From the NCBI GenBank assembly GCA_026390935.1, contig JAPLEZ010000064.1:1-40021 (forward strand): 40,021 nt of DNA. Reading direction: 5' to 3'. This document shows positions 18,694-26,817 of the stretch, in pieces. The notes under the pieces are model-generated. The model did not search any database. It had not been told where the DNA came from and saw nothing but the letters and a program-made list of their open reading frames with translations. Numbering within the stretch: the first letter of the stretch is position 1; each line of letters begins with the position of its first letter. Source of the DNA: Bacteroidota bacterium. Its GTDB lineage: Bacteria; Bacteroidota; Bacteroidia; Flavobacteriales_C; GCA-002722245. The translations under genes were made by a program, and so were the position numbers.

Positions 18694-19255
18694 AGCACCG
18701 GCAGTTAAAAAACCTGTACCAACAACACCAACTTCATCAGCACCAACTCCTCCTGCGGCAGAAGCTGTCCTCAGCGAAAGACGACCTTCCCCTGCGCGAT
18801 CCAAGATTCCACTAAAATCGGTAAGTATTGGAAAAATACTTCGACCAGAAGTGGAAGAAAAAAAGGAAGAAGCACAAAAAGAAATATTAAGAAATGATTT
18901 CTCTGAAATTGATTTACTTGCCACTTGGAACGAGTATGCTGAACAAATTAAAAACTCTGACCTCGATATTTACACCACGCTCACTAAAAACGCACCCAGC
19001 TTAAAAGACAAAACCATTGAGCTAAAAATATTCAACAAGGCCCAGGAACATGATATTTCTGAAATCAAAGCAGATTTGCTTTCCTTCATCAGAAACCGAT
19101 TGAATAATTACGAAATAAGCTTGATCACCTTCATTGAAAAAGGCGCAGCAGAAGAAGGCTTATACACTTCTGCCGACAAATACAAAAAGCTGGTGGAAAA
19201 AAATCCGCTGCTGGAAGAGCTGCGCAAAAAACTCGATCTCGATCTTGGATTTTAA
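18650..19255 (+). CDS. dnaX: tau-specific C-terminal region of DnaX, -1 frame
   Basis: Reading from AAG at 18650 in the -1 frame gives about 200 residues to TAA at 19253-19255. The first 60 are a Pro/Ala/Thr-rich linker (VKKPVPTTPTSSAPTPPA), like the hinge before the polymerase-binding part of tau. The remainder, LLATWNEYAEQIKNSDLD to NPLLEELRKKLDLDLGF, reads as the C-terminal helical domain of Bacteroidota DnaX. Joined to the upstream frame by a -1 shift the product has 571 residues. The only independent start is a TTG at 18662, so separate translation from there is an alternative. No start signal or gene boundary is visible, which favours the fused product. Confidence 0.8.
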   Translation, partial: KLRRLRIPLPKIQAAAPAVKKPVPTTPTSSAPTPPAAEAVLSERRPSPARSKIPLKSVSIGKILRPEVEEKKEEAQKEILRNDFSEIDLLATWNEYAEQIKNSDLDIYTTLTKNAPSLKDKTIELKIFNKAQEHDISEIKADLLSFIRNRLNNYEISLITFIEKGAAEEGLYTSADKYKKLVEKNPLLEELRKKLDLDLGF

Positions 19256-19258
19256 AAA

Positions 19259-20587
19259 ATGGAAGTGCTCGTCACCATATCATGGTTAGGTATTATAGGA
19301 CTAGCAATCTGGAAACTACCTTTTTTTTCAAAATTCGGACTGAAAAGAAAAACTGTTTTAATAATATATCTCTTGCATGTTGCAGCTGGTGTGGCACTCA
19401 GCCTCATATACACTATCATTTATCCACAACGCAACTTAGCCGACACGTTCAAATACTTCGATGACAGCGTGCACATCTATAATTTGCTTTGGGAATCGCC
19501 AGCAGATTTTGTGCGAATGATTACAGGCTACCATTGCGACAATATTCATCTCAAACCAGTGTATGATAAAATGTACAATTGGTACGTTTTAAAAACCAAA
19601 TATTTGTACAACGACAATCGCACGATGATTAGAATTAACGCGGTAATGATGATTTTCTCCGGTGGATTTTATTACGTACACATTCTGTTTTTTTGCATGA
19701 TGTCTCTCTTGGGGAAATTGTTTATTTTCAAAGCTTTTCAAAATCTTTTCCAAGACAAAAAGAATCTCCTATTTATTGCCATTTTTCTAATTCCATCAGT
19801 GCTATTCTGGTCGGCAGGAATATTAAAAGAAGGCTTTCTTTTTCTGTTGATGGGACTGTTCATTTGTGGTTTTGAAAGATGGTCGGATCAACCGAAATCA
19901 CTGAAGTATCTAAGCTTGATTTTACTCACATTGTTCGGCTTATTCTTTGTGAAATTTTATGTTGCCATTGCACTATTGCCTGGATTATTTTCTGTTTTTT
20001 GGATCAAGCAAAAAGCATATCGAAAACCGTTTTTAAAAACCACCATAGTGCATTTATCCTTTGTTGCTGCGGCCGTGGCTTTTCATATCATTAGTCCCTT
20101 CCACTCTTTTTTAAACGGTTTACAATGGCAAAAAAGAAGTTTTTACGGATTGGCAGAATCAATGAATTCGGGAAGTGTAGTGCACACCATGGAACTGCAC
20201 GACAATTTTTTAAGTTTTTTCTCAAATGTTCCTGAAGGCTTGTTCAACGCATTTTTTCGACCATTTATTTGGGATGCGCTACATCCTTTTTCCCCTGTTG
20301 TGATGGCTTCTGCGTTAGAAAATATTTTATTCCTTGCTGTATTTATTTTGACGATTATTTGGTTCAAAAAACCCGACTCAAAAAATGCTGCTTACATTTT
20401 CTTCTTCGCATCTTTTACTTTGATTCTTTTTACTTTATCAGGAGTTGTTACGCCTATCATTGGCACGCTGGTGCGCTACAAAATGCCAGCATTGCCATTT
20501 ATGCTGATGATGTGTTTTTTATTGTGGGATAAATCTCGTTATGAAAAAACAAAATTGTGCGGATTCATAGATAGTATGGTCTTGTAG
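19259..20587 (+). CDS. polytopic membrane protein, possibly a GT-C-like glycosyltransferase
   Basis: A 442-residue protein with about ten hydrophobic segments, not recognised with certainty. After two N-terminal helices a non-membrane loop follows (YPQRNLADTFKYFDDSVHIYNLL), then helices through FLIPSVLFWSAGILKEGFLF and GLFFVKFYVAIALLPGLF. The acidic loop after the first helices (ADTFKYFDDS) and the PSVLFWSAGILKEG element resemble large polymer- or lipid-sugar transferases of the GT-C type seen in Bacteroidota. This is an inference from layout only. It starts 3 bases after the tau stop. Its TAG (20585-20587) overlaps the first base pairs of a 24-bp palindrome. Confidence 0.6.
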   Translation: MEVLVTISWLGIIGLAIWKLPFFSKFGLKRKTVLIIYLLHVAAGVALSLIYTIIYPQRNLADTFKYFDDSVHIYNLLWESPADFVRMITGYHCDNIHLKPVYDKMYNWYVLKTKYLYNDNRTMIRINAVMMIFSGGFYYVHILFFCMMSLLGKLFIFKAFQNLFQDKKNLLFIAIFLIPSVLFWSAGILKEGFLFLLMGLFICGFERWSDQPKSLKYLSLILLTLFGLFFVKFYVAIALLPGLFSVFWIKQKAYRKPFLKTTIVHLSFVAAAVAFHIISPFHSFLNGLQWQKRSFYGLAESMNSGSVVHTMELHDNFLSFFSNVPEGLFNAFFRPFIWDALHPFSPVVMASALENILFLAVFILTIIWFKKPDSKNAAYIFFFASFTLILFTLSGVVTPIIGTLVRYKMPALPFMLMMCFLLWDKSRYEKTKLCGFIDSMVL

Positions 20588-20637
20588 AGACGCAAAATTT
20601 TGCGTCTCTTTTATTTAAGACGCAAAATTTTGCGTCT
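20586..20637. repeat. tandem palindromes between convergent genes
   Basis: Two copies of a perfect palindrome with core GACGCAAAATTTTGCGTC lie at 20586-20609 (24 bp) and 20618-20637 (20 bp). Each would make a strong hairpin in RNA from either strand and could terminate both converging genes. A half-copy (AGAGACGCAAAAT) occurs at 32817-32829. The left copy holds part of the stop of the membrane protein and the right copy encodes the last codons of the dihydrouridine synthase. Confidence 0.9.
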
Positions 20638-21628
20638 CTACGGAAGAAAACCCTTGATATTTCACCATTACCTCATTCAACACTTCTTCAATATCCTGAG
20701 GATTATCGAGTGTTACCATTTTCAAACGATATTCTTTAATATTAGGATATCCTTTGAAATAATTGGTGTAATGACGGCGCATTTCAGCAATTCCTAAGGT
20801 TTGACCCTTCCATTTGATGGATTCACGCAAATGAAATTTACACGCTTCTACTCGCTGCTCAATAGTAGGCGCTGGAAGGTGCAAACCGGTTTTTAAAAAA
20901 TGTTTTACTTCTTCGAAAACCCAAGGATGACCAATGCTGGCGCGACCAATCATGATGCCATCAACGCCATACCTTTCTTTGTACAATTTTGCTTTTTCCG
21001 GGGAATCAATATCACCATTTCCAAAAATGGGAATTTTCATTCGCGGATTGTTTTTTACTTCACCTATCAAAGTCCAGTCGGCATCTCCTTTATACATTTG
21101 CACTCTTGTTCTTCCATGAATTGACAAGGCTTTGATTCCTATATCCTGCAAACGTTCTGCAACATCAACAATGTGTTTTGATTTTTCATCCCAACCCAAA
21201 CGCGTTTTCACGGTAACAGGCAATTTAGTGGATTTCACGATTTGCTCAGTGAGGCGCACCATTTTAGGTATGTCCTGCAAAATTGCCGCTCCACCTCCCT
21301 TACAAACAACTTTCTTTACCGGACAACCAAAATTTATATCAATTAAGTCGGGATTGGCTGCTTCTACAATCTCGGCAGCTTGCCCCATCGCTTCTATGTC
21401 GCCACCAAAAATCTGAATACCTATTGGTCGCTCTACTTCAAAAATATCTAGTTTCTGTCGGCTTTTAAACGCATCACGAATCAATCCTTCAGAAGAAATA
21501 AATTCCGTGTACATCAAATCCGCACCGTGTTTTTTACACAACAAACGGAAAGGTGGATCACTCACATCTTCCATCGGTGCCAGCAACAATGAAAAATCAG
21601 GCAGCTCTATATTTCCTATCTTTACCAT
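20615..21628 (-). CDS. dusB: tRNA-dihydrouridine synthase, DusB-like
   Basis: This FMN enzyme reduces uridines in tRNA. The ATG at 21628 gives MVKIGNIELPDFSLLLAPME, the family start; the longer frame from 21736 would overlap the CPBP gene's start. The protein is 337 residues. Key parts are LLAPMEDVSDPPFRLLC (flavin phosphate side), DINFGCPVKKVVCKGGGAAIL with the catalytic Cys in KKVVCKGGG, VKTRLGWD, LSIHGRTRVQMYKG and GNGDIDSPEKA, IGRASIGHPWVF. The last residues SVETQNFAS come from a palindromic repeat, so the C terminus may be a recent change. It is divergent from the CPBP protease with 25 bases between starts. Confidence 0.95.
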   Translation of the reverse strand: MVKIGNIELPDFSLLLAPMEDVSDPPFRLLCKKHGADLMYTEFISSEGLIRDAFKSRQKLDIFEVERPIGIQIFGGDIEAMGQAAEIVEAANPDLIDINFGCPVKKVVCKGGGAAILQDIPKMVRLTEQIVKSTKLPVTVKTRLGWDEKSKHIVDVAERLQDIGIKALSIHGRTRVQMYKGDADWTLIGEVKNNPRMKIPIFGNGDIDSPEKAKLYKERYGVDGIMIGRASIGHPWVFEEVKHFLKTGLHLPAPTIEQRVEACKFHLRESIKWKGQTLGIAEMRRHYTNYFKGYPNIKEYRLKMVTLDNPQDIEEVLNEVMVKYQGFSSVETQNFAS

Positions 21629-21653
21629 AAATGCAAAAGTATAGATTTTTAAA

Positions 21654-22640
21654 ATGACACGCCCCTTTCTTACAAATTCACCGTCATGGCTGAAGTTAGC
21701 TATACTAATAGGACTCTTCTTTTTGGTATCCACCATCCTATTTTTAGGAATTGAATTGTTCTTCCAGTATTTCTTCGACTTCCAGTTCTTTGCCTACAAT
21801 GAAATCATTGTACAGCTCACCGAAATGAGCAGAGGAACAGGCTTGAGTCCCGACGAAGCCGCTAAATACGGATATGAATTATTACCCCAATACGTTCCCA
21901 ATTATCAACATGTAGAGTATGCCAAATGGTACTTGATACTCAGCAGTCAACTGCCCATTTTAATAACTGGAATTTTATATCTGTGGATAGTGTACAAAGA
22001 GCCAACAAAGGTGCTTTCCGAAAACAAAGCCAATTGGAAAATGTATGTGTTGGCAACGCTATTGTTTTTTTTAATTATGCCTTTGGTAGGCTTTATTGGC
22101 GAATGGAATCAAAATATTTATATCCCATTTCCAAGCCTTCAAAATTATTTATTGGACAGTGAAATTAAAAGCGGGATATACACTTTGAGCTTCACCGATA
22201 TGAATTCCACGGGAGAACTTTTGATCATGATTTTTTTCATCGGAATTATCACTGCCATTGCCGAAGAATTGGTTTTCCGTGCAGGTTTGCAAAACATTTT
22301 AGTACAAACAAAAATGAATCCTCACATCGCTATCTGGCTAGGGGCAACGCTTTTTAGCATCATGCATTTTCAGTTTTACGGATTCTTTGTGCGTTTATTA
22401 CTGGGCGTATTGCTTGGCTATTTATATTACTGGAGCAAGGATATACGTACCAGTATTATTGCTCATGCTTTCAACAATAGTTTGGCGATGATACTAGCTT
22501 ACAACATAGGAAAAATAAATGATGAACTTCCAGACGAAAGCAACTACATTGTATTGATCCCTTCTGCAGTTTTGGCTGCTGCTGTTATTTGGGGAATCAA
22601 TAAGTTGAGAACAACAAACCTTACTTCCCTAAGGCAATAA
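21654..22640 (+). CDS. CPBP-family intramembrane metalloprotease
   Basis: A 328-residue membrane protein of the CAAX-protease/bacteriocin-processing family. Eight or so hydrophobic segments surround the conserved abi motifs: EELVFR (Glu204, Glu205 and Arg209), MHFQF with His238, and HAFNN with His271 and Asn274/275. The Glu and His residues form the metal or catalytic centre. Its role in this lineage is not known; in other bacteria such proteins process peptides or give self-immunity. The 3' end overlaps the converging NAD-binding gene by 20 bases. Confidence 0.9.
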   Translation: MTRPFLTNSPSWLKLAILIGLFFLVSTILFLGIELFFQYFFDFQFFAYNEIIVQLTEMSRGTGLSPDEAAKYGYELLPQYVPNYQHVEYAKWYLILSSQLPILITGILYLWIVYKEPTKVLSENKANWKMYVLATLLFFLIMPLVGFIGEWNQNIYIPFPSLQNYLLDSEIKSGIYTLSFTDMNSTGELLIMIFFIGIITAIAEELVFRAGLQNILVQTKMNPHIAIWLGATLFSIMHFQFYGFFVRLLLGVLLGYLYYWSKDIRTSIIAHAFNNSLAMILAYNIGKINDELPDESNYIVLIPSAVLAAAVIWGINKLRTTNLTSLRQ

Positions 22641-23286
22641 TGTCTTTTCCTTCGAGGATTTTTCTTTTTTCAGAAATATTTGCAGTGTTGATCATTGCCT
22701 TTCCCATTTCTTGTAAAGTGCAGAATGCACCAGGAAACAATGCTCTTCCAATGGGAAACATCCAATTGATATATGCATAAAATTTATGCGTGTTTTTTAA
22801 TCCTTTGATGGGTTTTATGAATCCCGGACGAAAGCAAAACACTTTTCCGAAAGGTAATTTCATCAAATCATTTTCTGTTTTCCCTTTCACTCGCGCCCAC
22901 ATGGATCTTCCCTTTTCAGTGCTATCTGTTGCCACTCCCGAAACATAACAAAAAGTCATTTCGGGATTGATTTTACTTAAAGTTTCACCAAAACCCATCG
23001 TGAGTGTATAAGTTAATTTGGTGTAAGCATCTTCCTTCATTCCGATAGAAGAAACACCTAAACAAAAGTAACATGCGTTATATCCTACCAATTGATTTTC
23101 GATTGGGGAAATATCAAAAAAATCACTGTGGATGATTTCCTTCAATTTCGGATGTGTAACGCCGCTTGGTTTTCTGTTGATGATCAAAACCGCTTCTACA
23201 GCATCGTTCTGCAAGCATTCGTGTAAAACCCCTTCTCCCACCATTCCGGTGGTGCCTGCTATAATGGTTCTTATTTTTGCGCTCAT
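22621..23286 (-). CDS. NAD(P)-binding epimerase-like protein
   Basis: A 221-residue Rossmann-fold protein of the atypical short-chain dehydrogenase type. The N-terminal TIIAGTTGMVGEGVLHECL is the nucleotide loop (GxxGxxG). CYFCLGVSSIG, then FCYVSGVATDSTEKGRSMWARVKGKTENDLMKL with Ser/Lys in the catalytic region, and FRPGFIKP complete the pattern of NAD(P)H-binding YwnB/HTATIP2-like proteins. Substrate unknown. Its ATG overlaps the stop of the upstream 111-residue gene by four bases (ATGA), so the two are co-translated. Confidence 0.8.
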   Translation of the reverse strand: MSAKIRTIIAGTTGMVGEGVLHECLQNDAVEAVLIINRKPSGVTHPKLKEIIHSDFFDISPIENQLVGYNACYFCLGVSSIGMKEDAYTKLTYTLTMGFGETLSKINPEMTFCYVSGVATDSTEKGRSMWARVKGKTENDLMKLPFGKVFCFRPGFIKPIKGLKNTHKFYAYINWMFPIGRALFPGAFCTLQEMGKAMINTANISEKRKILEGKDIIALGK

Positions 23287-23618
23287 ATTGCTCTCATTTT
23301 ATTTCCTTTCGGATCATGCGTCACTTCTGCCAAACCAAGTTTTTCCATAAGTGGTGGCAAGTACATTCCAAATCGTCCTCGCAAACCTTTTTTCAAGCCG
23401 TACCAACCGCCAACAGGATTCTCTGTTGATCTTCCCCAGGCTTCCACAGTTCCTTCCTTAGCAGGTTTTTGCTCATCAGCACTTCCAAGCTCCATCCAGT
23501 CACCATGCTTTTTAAGCATTGCATGCAAATCAGCAATGCAACGATAATCATAATGTAAAATGGTTTTTCCAACTGTACACACTAAAATATCTTTTCCATC
23601 CTTTATATCCATGCGCAT
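23283..23618 (-). CDS. small conserved protein, N terminus apparently cut by a TAA
   Basis: From the ATG at 23618 the product is 111 residues: MRMDIKDGKDILVCTVGKTI, GDWMELGSADEQKPAKEGTVEA and GWYGLKKGLRGRFGMYLPPL. I do not know a function. The same frame is open upstream for 15 more codons reading NPTQLKTPPLTSEYT, then hits TAA at 23664-23666, and before that reads MKTKIGTK from an ATG at 23690. The joined sequence looks like one protein of about 135 residues with a single stop where GAA (Glu) would make sense. I chose the downstream ATG as the start of the intact frame. It forms an overlapping ATGA pair with the NAD-binding gene. Confidence 0.6.
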   Translation of the reverse strand: MRMDIKDGKDILVCTVGKTILHYDYRCIADLHAMLKKHGDWMELGSADEQKPAKEGTVEAWGRSTENPVGGWYGLKKGLRGRFGMYLPPLMEKLGLAEVTHDPKGNKMRAI

Positions 23619-23726
23619 GGTATATTCGGAAGTAAGTGGTGGAGTTTTTAATTGAGTTGGATTTTACTTGGTACCAATTTTCGTTTTCATATATGCTGGT
23701 TTAAGTTATGTTATTAAAGGAAATTA

Positions 23727-24227
23727 TCACTTCATTTCTTCTACGTCCACAAGTTTCTCTGCCGAGGATTTTCTTCCCCCTCCTTCCAAATTCACTTTTA
23801 CTCTAGCCCACTTCACTTTTATTTTTTTTCCTTGATAAGACGGATTCACTTCCATACTTCTCAATAATCGTCTGTTGCCGCTAAAATCTAAAACAAAAAA
23901 TGTTGCGGTATCACCATTGAGCTTCTTCATGTTAAAATGCAAATAATCTCCCCATTCCATGTTGAGAAAAGTTCCGGTAATTTCTCCTTCTTCCAATAAT
24001 TCTTCTGGTGCATCATCTCCAATAGTTTTCTTTTCAGGATCACTTTCTTTTTTCACAGTATCAACTAACAAATCTGAACTAGCTGACTGAATGGAGTCTA
24101 CATGAACAACAGGATGAGGGGCAACACTTTCTTCTTTATTCTGTTCATCGCATGACAGCAAAAAGAAAAAAGATGCAATGACAAGAAAGCTAGAAAAACA
24201 CTTATTTATAATGCAAGTTATATTCAT
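23727..24227 (-). CDS. lipoprotein of unknown function
   Basis: A 166-residue product with lipobox LLSC (FLVIASFFFLLSC) and acidic linker (VKKESDPEKKTIGDDAPEELLEEGE). The C-terminal 80 residues (GTFLNMEWGDYLHFNMKK, ATFFVLDF, YQGKKIKVKWARVKVNLE) read as a small OB-fold-like beta barrel. There is no catalytic signature. It is upstream of the 111-residue gene by a short gap on the same strand and may begin that operon. TATATTTG on the minus strand at 24270-24263 fits a -7 element, but no TTG is at proper distance. Confidence 0.6.
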   Translation of the reverse strand: MNITCIINKCFSSFLVIASFFFLLSCDEQNKEESVAPHPVVHVDSIQSASSDLLVDTVKKESDPEKKTIGDDAPEELLEEGEITGTFLNMEWGDYLHFNMKKLNGDTATFFVLDFSGNRRLLRSMEVNPSYQGKKIKVKWARVKVNLEGGGRKSSAEKLVDVEEMK

Positions 24228-24299
24228 AATTTCGTTCGAAAGCCAATGGGTTAAATGACAATCAAATATAAAACAAAAAGAAGGAGATGGATTAAAACA

Positions 24300-24331
24300 A
24301 AACGAGAGTGTCTTTTAAAACACTCTCGTTT
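24300..24331. terminator. 12-bp hairpin, terminator-like on the minus strand
   Basis: Arms 24300-24311 and 24320-24331 pair exactly (AAACGAGAGTGT/ACACTCTCGTTT), with T-rich sequence after the stem on the minus strand. It follows directly after a possible tRNA 3'-end remnant (24333-24350) in that direction, as the tRNA-Ser terminator does at 26779-26814. Confidence 0.6.
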
Positions 24332-24332
24332 C

Positions 24333-24350
24333 GTTTCTGCGGACTCGAAG
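24333..24350 (-). other. possible remnant of a tRNA 3' end (att-like)
   Basis: The minus strand reads CTTCGAGTCCGCAGAAACG. The intact tRNA-Ser and its flank read TTCGAATCC, then ten bases (CGCCCTCTCC), then GCAGAAAGG. The first is the second with one change and the ten bases removed, between two TCC words. With 18 bases, chance cannot be excluded. If real, it marks the far edge of an insertion at the tRNA. Confidence 0.3.
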
Positions 24351-24509
24351 GTAAATGATTTGAGTAATCTGTTGAAGGATCTGGAACTTTTAAGTTCTTT
24401 TCATGATGATGGCATCGGTTAAGAGAGTTTATGGTTTTGTAAAAAATGCAAAACGTTCGAAATAACGGATAGTTCTTTTTAGAAATTTTATACCCTTATT
24501 GTTTTTAGA

Positions 24510-24564
24510 AAAGCATTTTACGGCTATGCTTTCGTGTAGACTCTCGAATACACTAAAAGCATAG
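24510..24564 (+). promoter_or_regulatory. mutually exclusive hairpins upstream of the ATPase gene
   Basis: The gene-free stretch 24228-24640 ends with three arms that compete. AAAGCAT (24510-24516) can pair with ATGCTTT (24526-24532). The longer CTATGCTTTCGTGTA (24524-24538) can pair with TACACTAAAAGCATAG (24549-24564). The second hairpin is stronger. The layout looks like an RNA switch or operator, 77 bases before the ATPase start. No clear promoter is seen: TAATTTCG near 24628 is a partial -7 match. Confidence 0.3.
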
Positions 24565-24640
24565 ATAATATTAGTGGTGAAAATCCTAAATAATAGCTAC
24601 AATTGTAGATTAATTGCAAATAATTATCTAATTTCGGATT

Positions 24641-25924
24641 ATGTTATTGGAATTAAAAATAAAGAACTTTAGATCCATCAAGGAATGGCAGAGTTTTACA
24701 ATGCTGGCTGAGAACAAAGTAAATGAACTGGAAGAAACCGTGTTCGAAAAAGAAGGGCATAACGTATTGACTTCGGCTGTGATTTATGGTAGGAATGCTT
24801 CGGGGAAAAGTAACATTCTTAGAGCTTTTAGCGCATTTCAATATATGGTATTGAGGTCTGCCGAATTTAAGGTAGAAGAGAAGATTATATCGTATGAACC
24901 TTATAAGTTAGATATCAATTTTAAAGATCAGCCTACTGAGTTTTATATTGACTTCATAGCTGGCGATGATATACGTTATATCTATGAGATTGGAATAAAT
25001 TTAAATGAAGTTGAATACGAAGTCTTAAAATTTTATCCAAAATCACAACGAGCAATTTTGTTTGAAAGAAGAAAGGGGAATGAAACAAAGTATGGTGAAT
25101 ATCTCACAGGAAAGAAGAAGGATATTGAGGAAAAACTTTATCCGAATCAGTTATTTCTTTCTAAGGTTGGGATGGATAAATTACAGGTTCTAAAAGAAGC
25201 ATATCTATTTTTCTCTAAAAAAATGTTCGCTTCAACCTTTCATGACACAGAATATGATGAATTGTTAATCCAACTTTTCACAAATAAAATGGCAAAGAAT
25301 GAAGTTTCTCATTTTAAGGAAAATATTAATAGTTTGATGAAGGTTGCAGATACAGGTATAGACTGTATTAATATTACAGAAGAAGATATTAATTTTGATA
25401 GTTTACCTGCTGAAATGTCAGATGAGAAAAAAAAGGAATTAGTTGATAGGTACAAACACAAGATTCGAACCGTACATAAACAATTTAACGGTGAAGAGGA
25501 AATAGGAACAGTTGAATTTAGACTTCACGAAGAATCGACCGGAACAATCAAGCTGCTAGCTATGGGCGGCTTAATACTGGAAGCATTAGCAGATGGACAA
25601 GTCCTAATTATTGATGAATTAGATAAAAGTTTACATCCTAAGTTAACTAGAGCATTAATTCAAATTTTTAGCTCGAAAAAAAGAAATCCTAAAAATGCTC
25701 AATTAATTTTTGCCACTCATGATGTCTCTTTGCTGAATAATGAATTGTTCCGTCGCGATCAAATTTGGTTTGCTGAAAAAGAATATGAGGGATGTAGTCA
25801 TTATTACGCCATTTCTGATATTCCTGGTGTAAGAGCAAATTCACCTTTTGAAAAGTATTATATGTCCGGAAGACTGGGAGCAACACCTGTGATTAATGAC
25901 AACAAATTGAATTTTCAATTCTAG
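24641..25924 (+). CDS. AAA/ABC-type ATPase, RloA-like, candidate defence protein
   Basis: A 427-residue ABC-like ATPase of the AAA_15/AAA_21 type that pairs with RloB-like partners. It starts MLLELKIKNFRSIKEWQSF, the typical OLD/RecF-like first strand and loop. Walker A is GRNASGKSN (residues 50-58). Signature-like STGTIKLLAMGG lies near residue 297, Walker B LIIDELDKSLHP near 322, and the H-loop ATHDVSLLN near 357. A helical insert lies between Walker A and the signature. Members of this group sense or process DNA in defence systems such as PARIS and in RloA/RloB pairs. The stop TAG overlaps the GTG start of the next gene by one base, so they are one unit. The flanks are gene-poor and AT-rich. 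Confidence 0.85.
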   Translation: MLLELKIKNFRSIKEWQSFTMLAENKVNELEETVFEKEGHNVLTSAVIYGRNASGKSNILRAFSAFQYMVLRSAEFKVEEKIISYEPYKLDINFKDQPTEFYIDFIAGDDIRYIYEIGINLNEVEYEVLKFYPKSQRAILFERRKGNETKYGEYLTGKKKDIEEKLYPNQLFLSKVGMDKLQVLKEAYLFFSKKMFASTFHDTEYDELLIQLFTNKMAKNEVSHFKENINSLMKVADTGIDCINITEEDINFDSLPAEMSDEKKKELVDRYKHKIRTVHKQFNGEEEIGTVEFRLHEESTGTIKLLAMGGLILEALADGQVLIIDELDKSLHPKLTRALIQIFSSKKRNPKNAQLIFATHDVSLLNNELFRRDQIWFAEKEYEGCSHYYAISDIPGVRANSPFEKYYMSGRLGATPVINDNKLNFQF

Positions 25925-26550
25925 TGACAAGGTATAGAGGACATAGAAAAGCTATTTCATTTAATAAACGAGGACTAATTCTTTGTGAGGGAGAGACTGA
26001 AGAAAATTACTTCAAAGGACTTGTGACACAGGAGAAATACAGAAGGAAATTTCAGTCAATTGATGTTAATATTTTCAAACCAAAAGATCACTCTCCCGTT
26101 GGCTTGGTAAACAAAGCTAAAGAGCTTAGTGATGTTGCTAAAAAGGAGGATAATCCATATGATTTTGTTTGGGTCGTTTTCGATAGAGATGGCCATGCAA
26201 AACTACCTGAAGCCTTTGAACTAGCCAGAACTTCAAATCCTGAAATAAAGATTGCATATACAACACCTTGCTTTGAGTATTTTGTTCTTCTTCATTTTAA
26301 GAAAACAACAAAACTCTTTAATAAGTGTGATGACGTGATATCGCAAATAAAAAAAGAGGGGCTTCCAGATTATCAAAAAGCAACAGACCTTTTTGATTTA
26401 CTCAGTGAACATAAAGATACTGCCGTTCTCAATGGTGAATGGGTTATTAATCAGTCTAAAGATGACATGAAGGCTGGAAAAAAGGTTTATGAGCTTTCAG
26501 CATATTCCAACGTGCACGAACTGGTACAGTTTCTATACAGCCTACTTTAG
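25924..26550 (+). CDS. rloB: RloB-family protein, TOPRIM-like candidate nuclease
   Basis: A 208-residue partner of the preceding ATPase. The start is GTG at 25924, overlapping the previous TAG by one base. It has EGETEENYF at residues 22-30 (the first acidic TOPRIM-like motif), WVVFDRDGH near 83-91 (second acidic motif), and TTPCFEYFVLLHF at 113-125, the hallmark PCFExxLLHF of RloB proteins. RloB is found with RloA near restriction-modification loci and resembles the TOPRIM partners of PARIS-type antiphage ATPases. Inference: the ATPase senses a trigger and RloB is the effector. No restriction-modification genes are nearby. Confidence 0.85.
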   Translation: MTRYRGHRKAISFNKRGLILCEGETEENYFKGLVTQEKYRRKFQSIDVNIFKPKDHSPVGLVNKAKELSDVAKKEDNPYDFVWVVFDRDGHAKLPEAFELARTSNPEIKIAYTTPCFEYFVLLHFKKTTKLFNKCDDVISQIKKEGLPDYQKATDLFDLLSEHKDTAVLNGEWVINQSKDDMKAGKKVYELSAYSNVHELVQFLYSLL

Positions 26551-26778
26551 TAACTGCGAACGAGCGGCCTTGAGCAAATGCTCATACTCCCAATATATTT
26601 TTGCACCCTATCTAATTATATTAGGAGTTTTTCTAAAAGGGATTCAAATACTTAATTTATTGGTAAAGAGTACTTTATTAAAATACGGTGAATTCACTCA
26701 AAAAAGTTCGAACATCAATTTTCTAAAAATGGCATTCTATGCAAATCAACAATAGCAATGGATTGCAGAGAAAATTAA

Positions 26779-26814
26779 AAAGGGACTTTACATTTTTAAT
26801 TGCAAAGTCCCTTT
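26779..26814 (-). terminator. tRNA-Ser terminator
   Basis: Perfect 11-bp stem AAAGGGACTTT/AAAGTCCCTTT (26779-26789 and 26804-26814) with a 14-base loop. On the minus strand it lies 3 bases after the tRNA 3' end and is followed by T-rich sequence. The region between it and the RloB stop (26551-26778) shows no gene. Confidence 0.8.
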
Positions 26815-26817
26815 CTG

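Noticed and set aside
18662-19255. Independent gene starting at TTG 18662
   Set aside because: The product begins mid-linker, has no promoter or leader and continues the DnaX tau region in the adjacent frame; fusion by -1 shift is the simpler reading.
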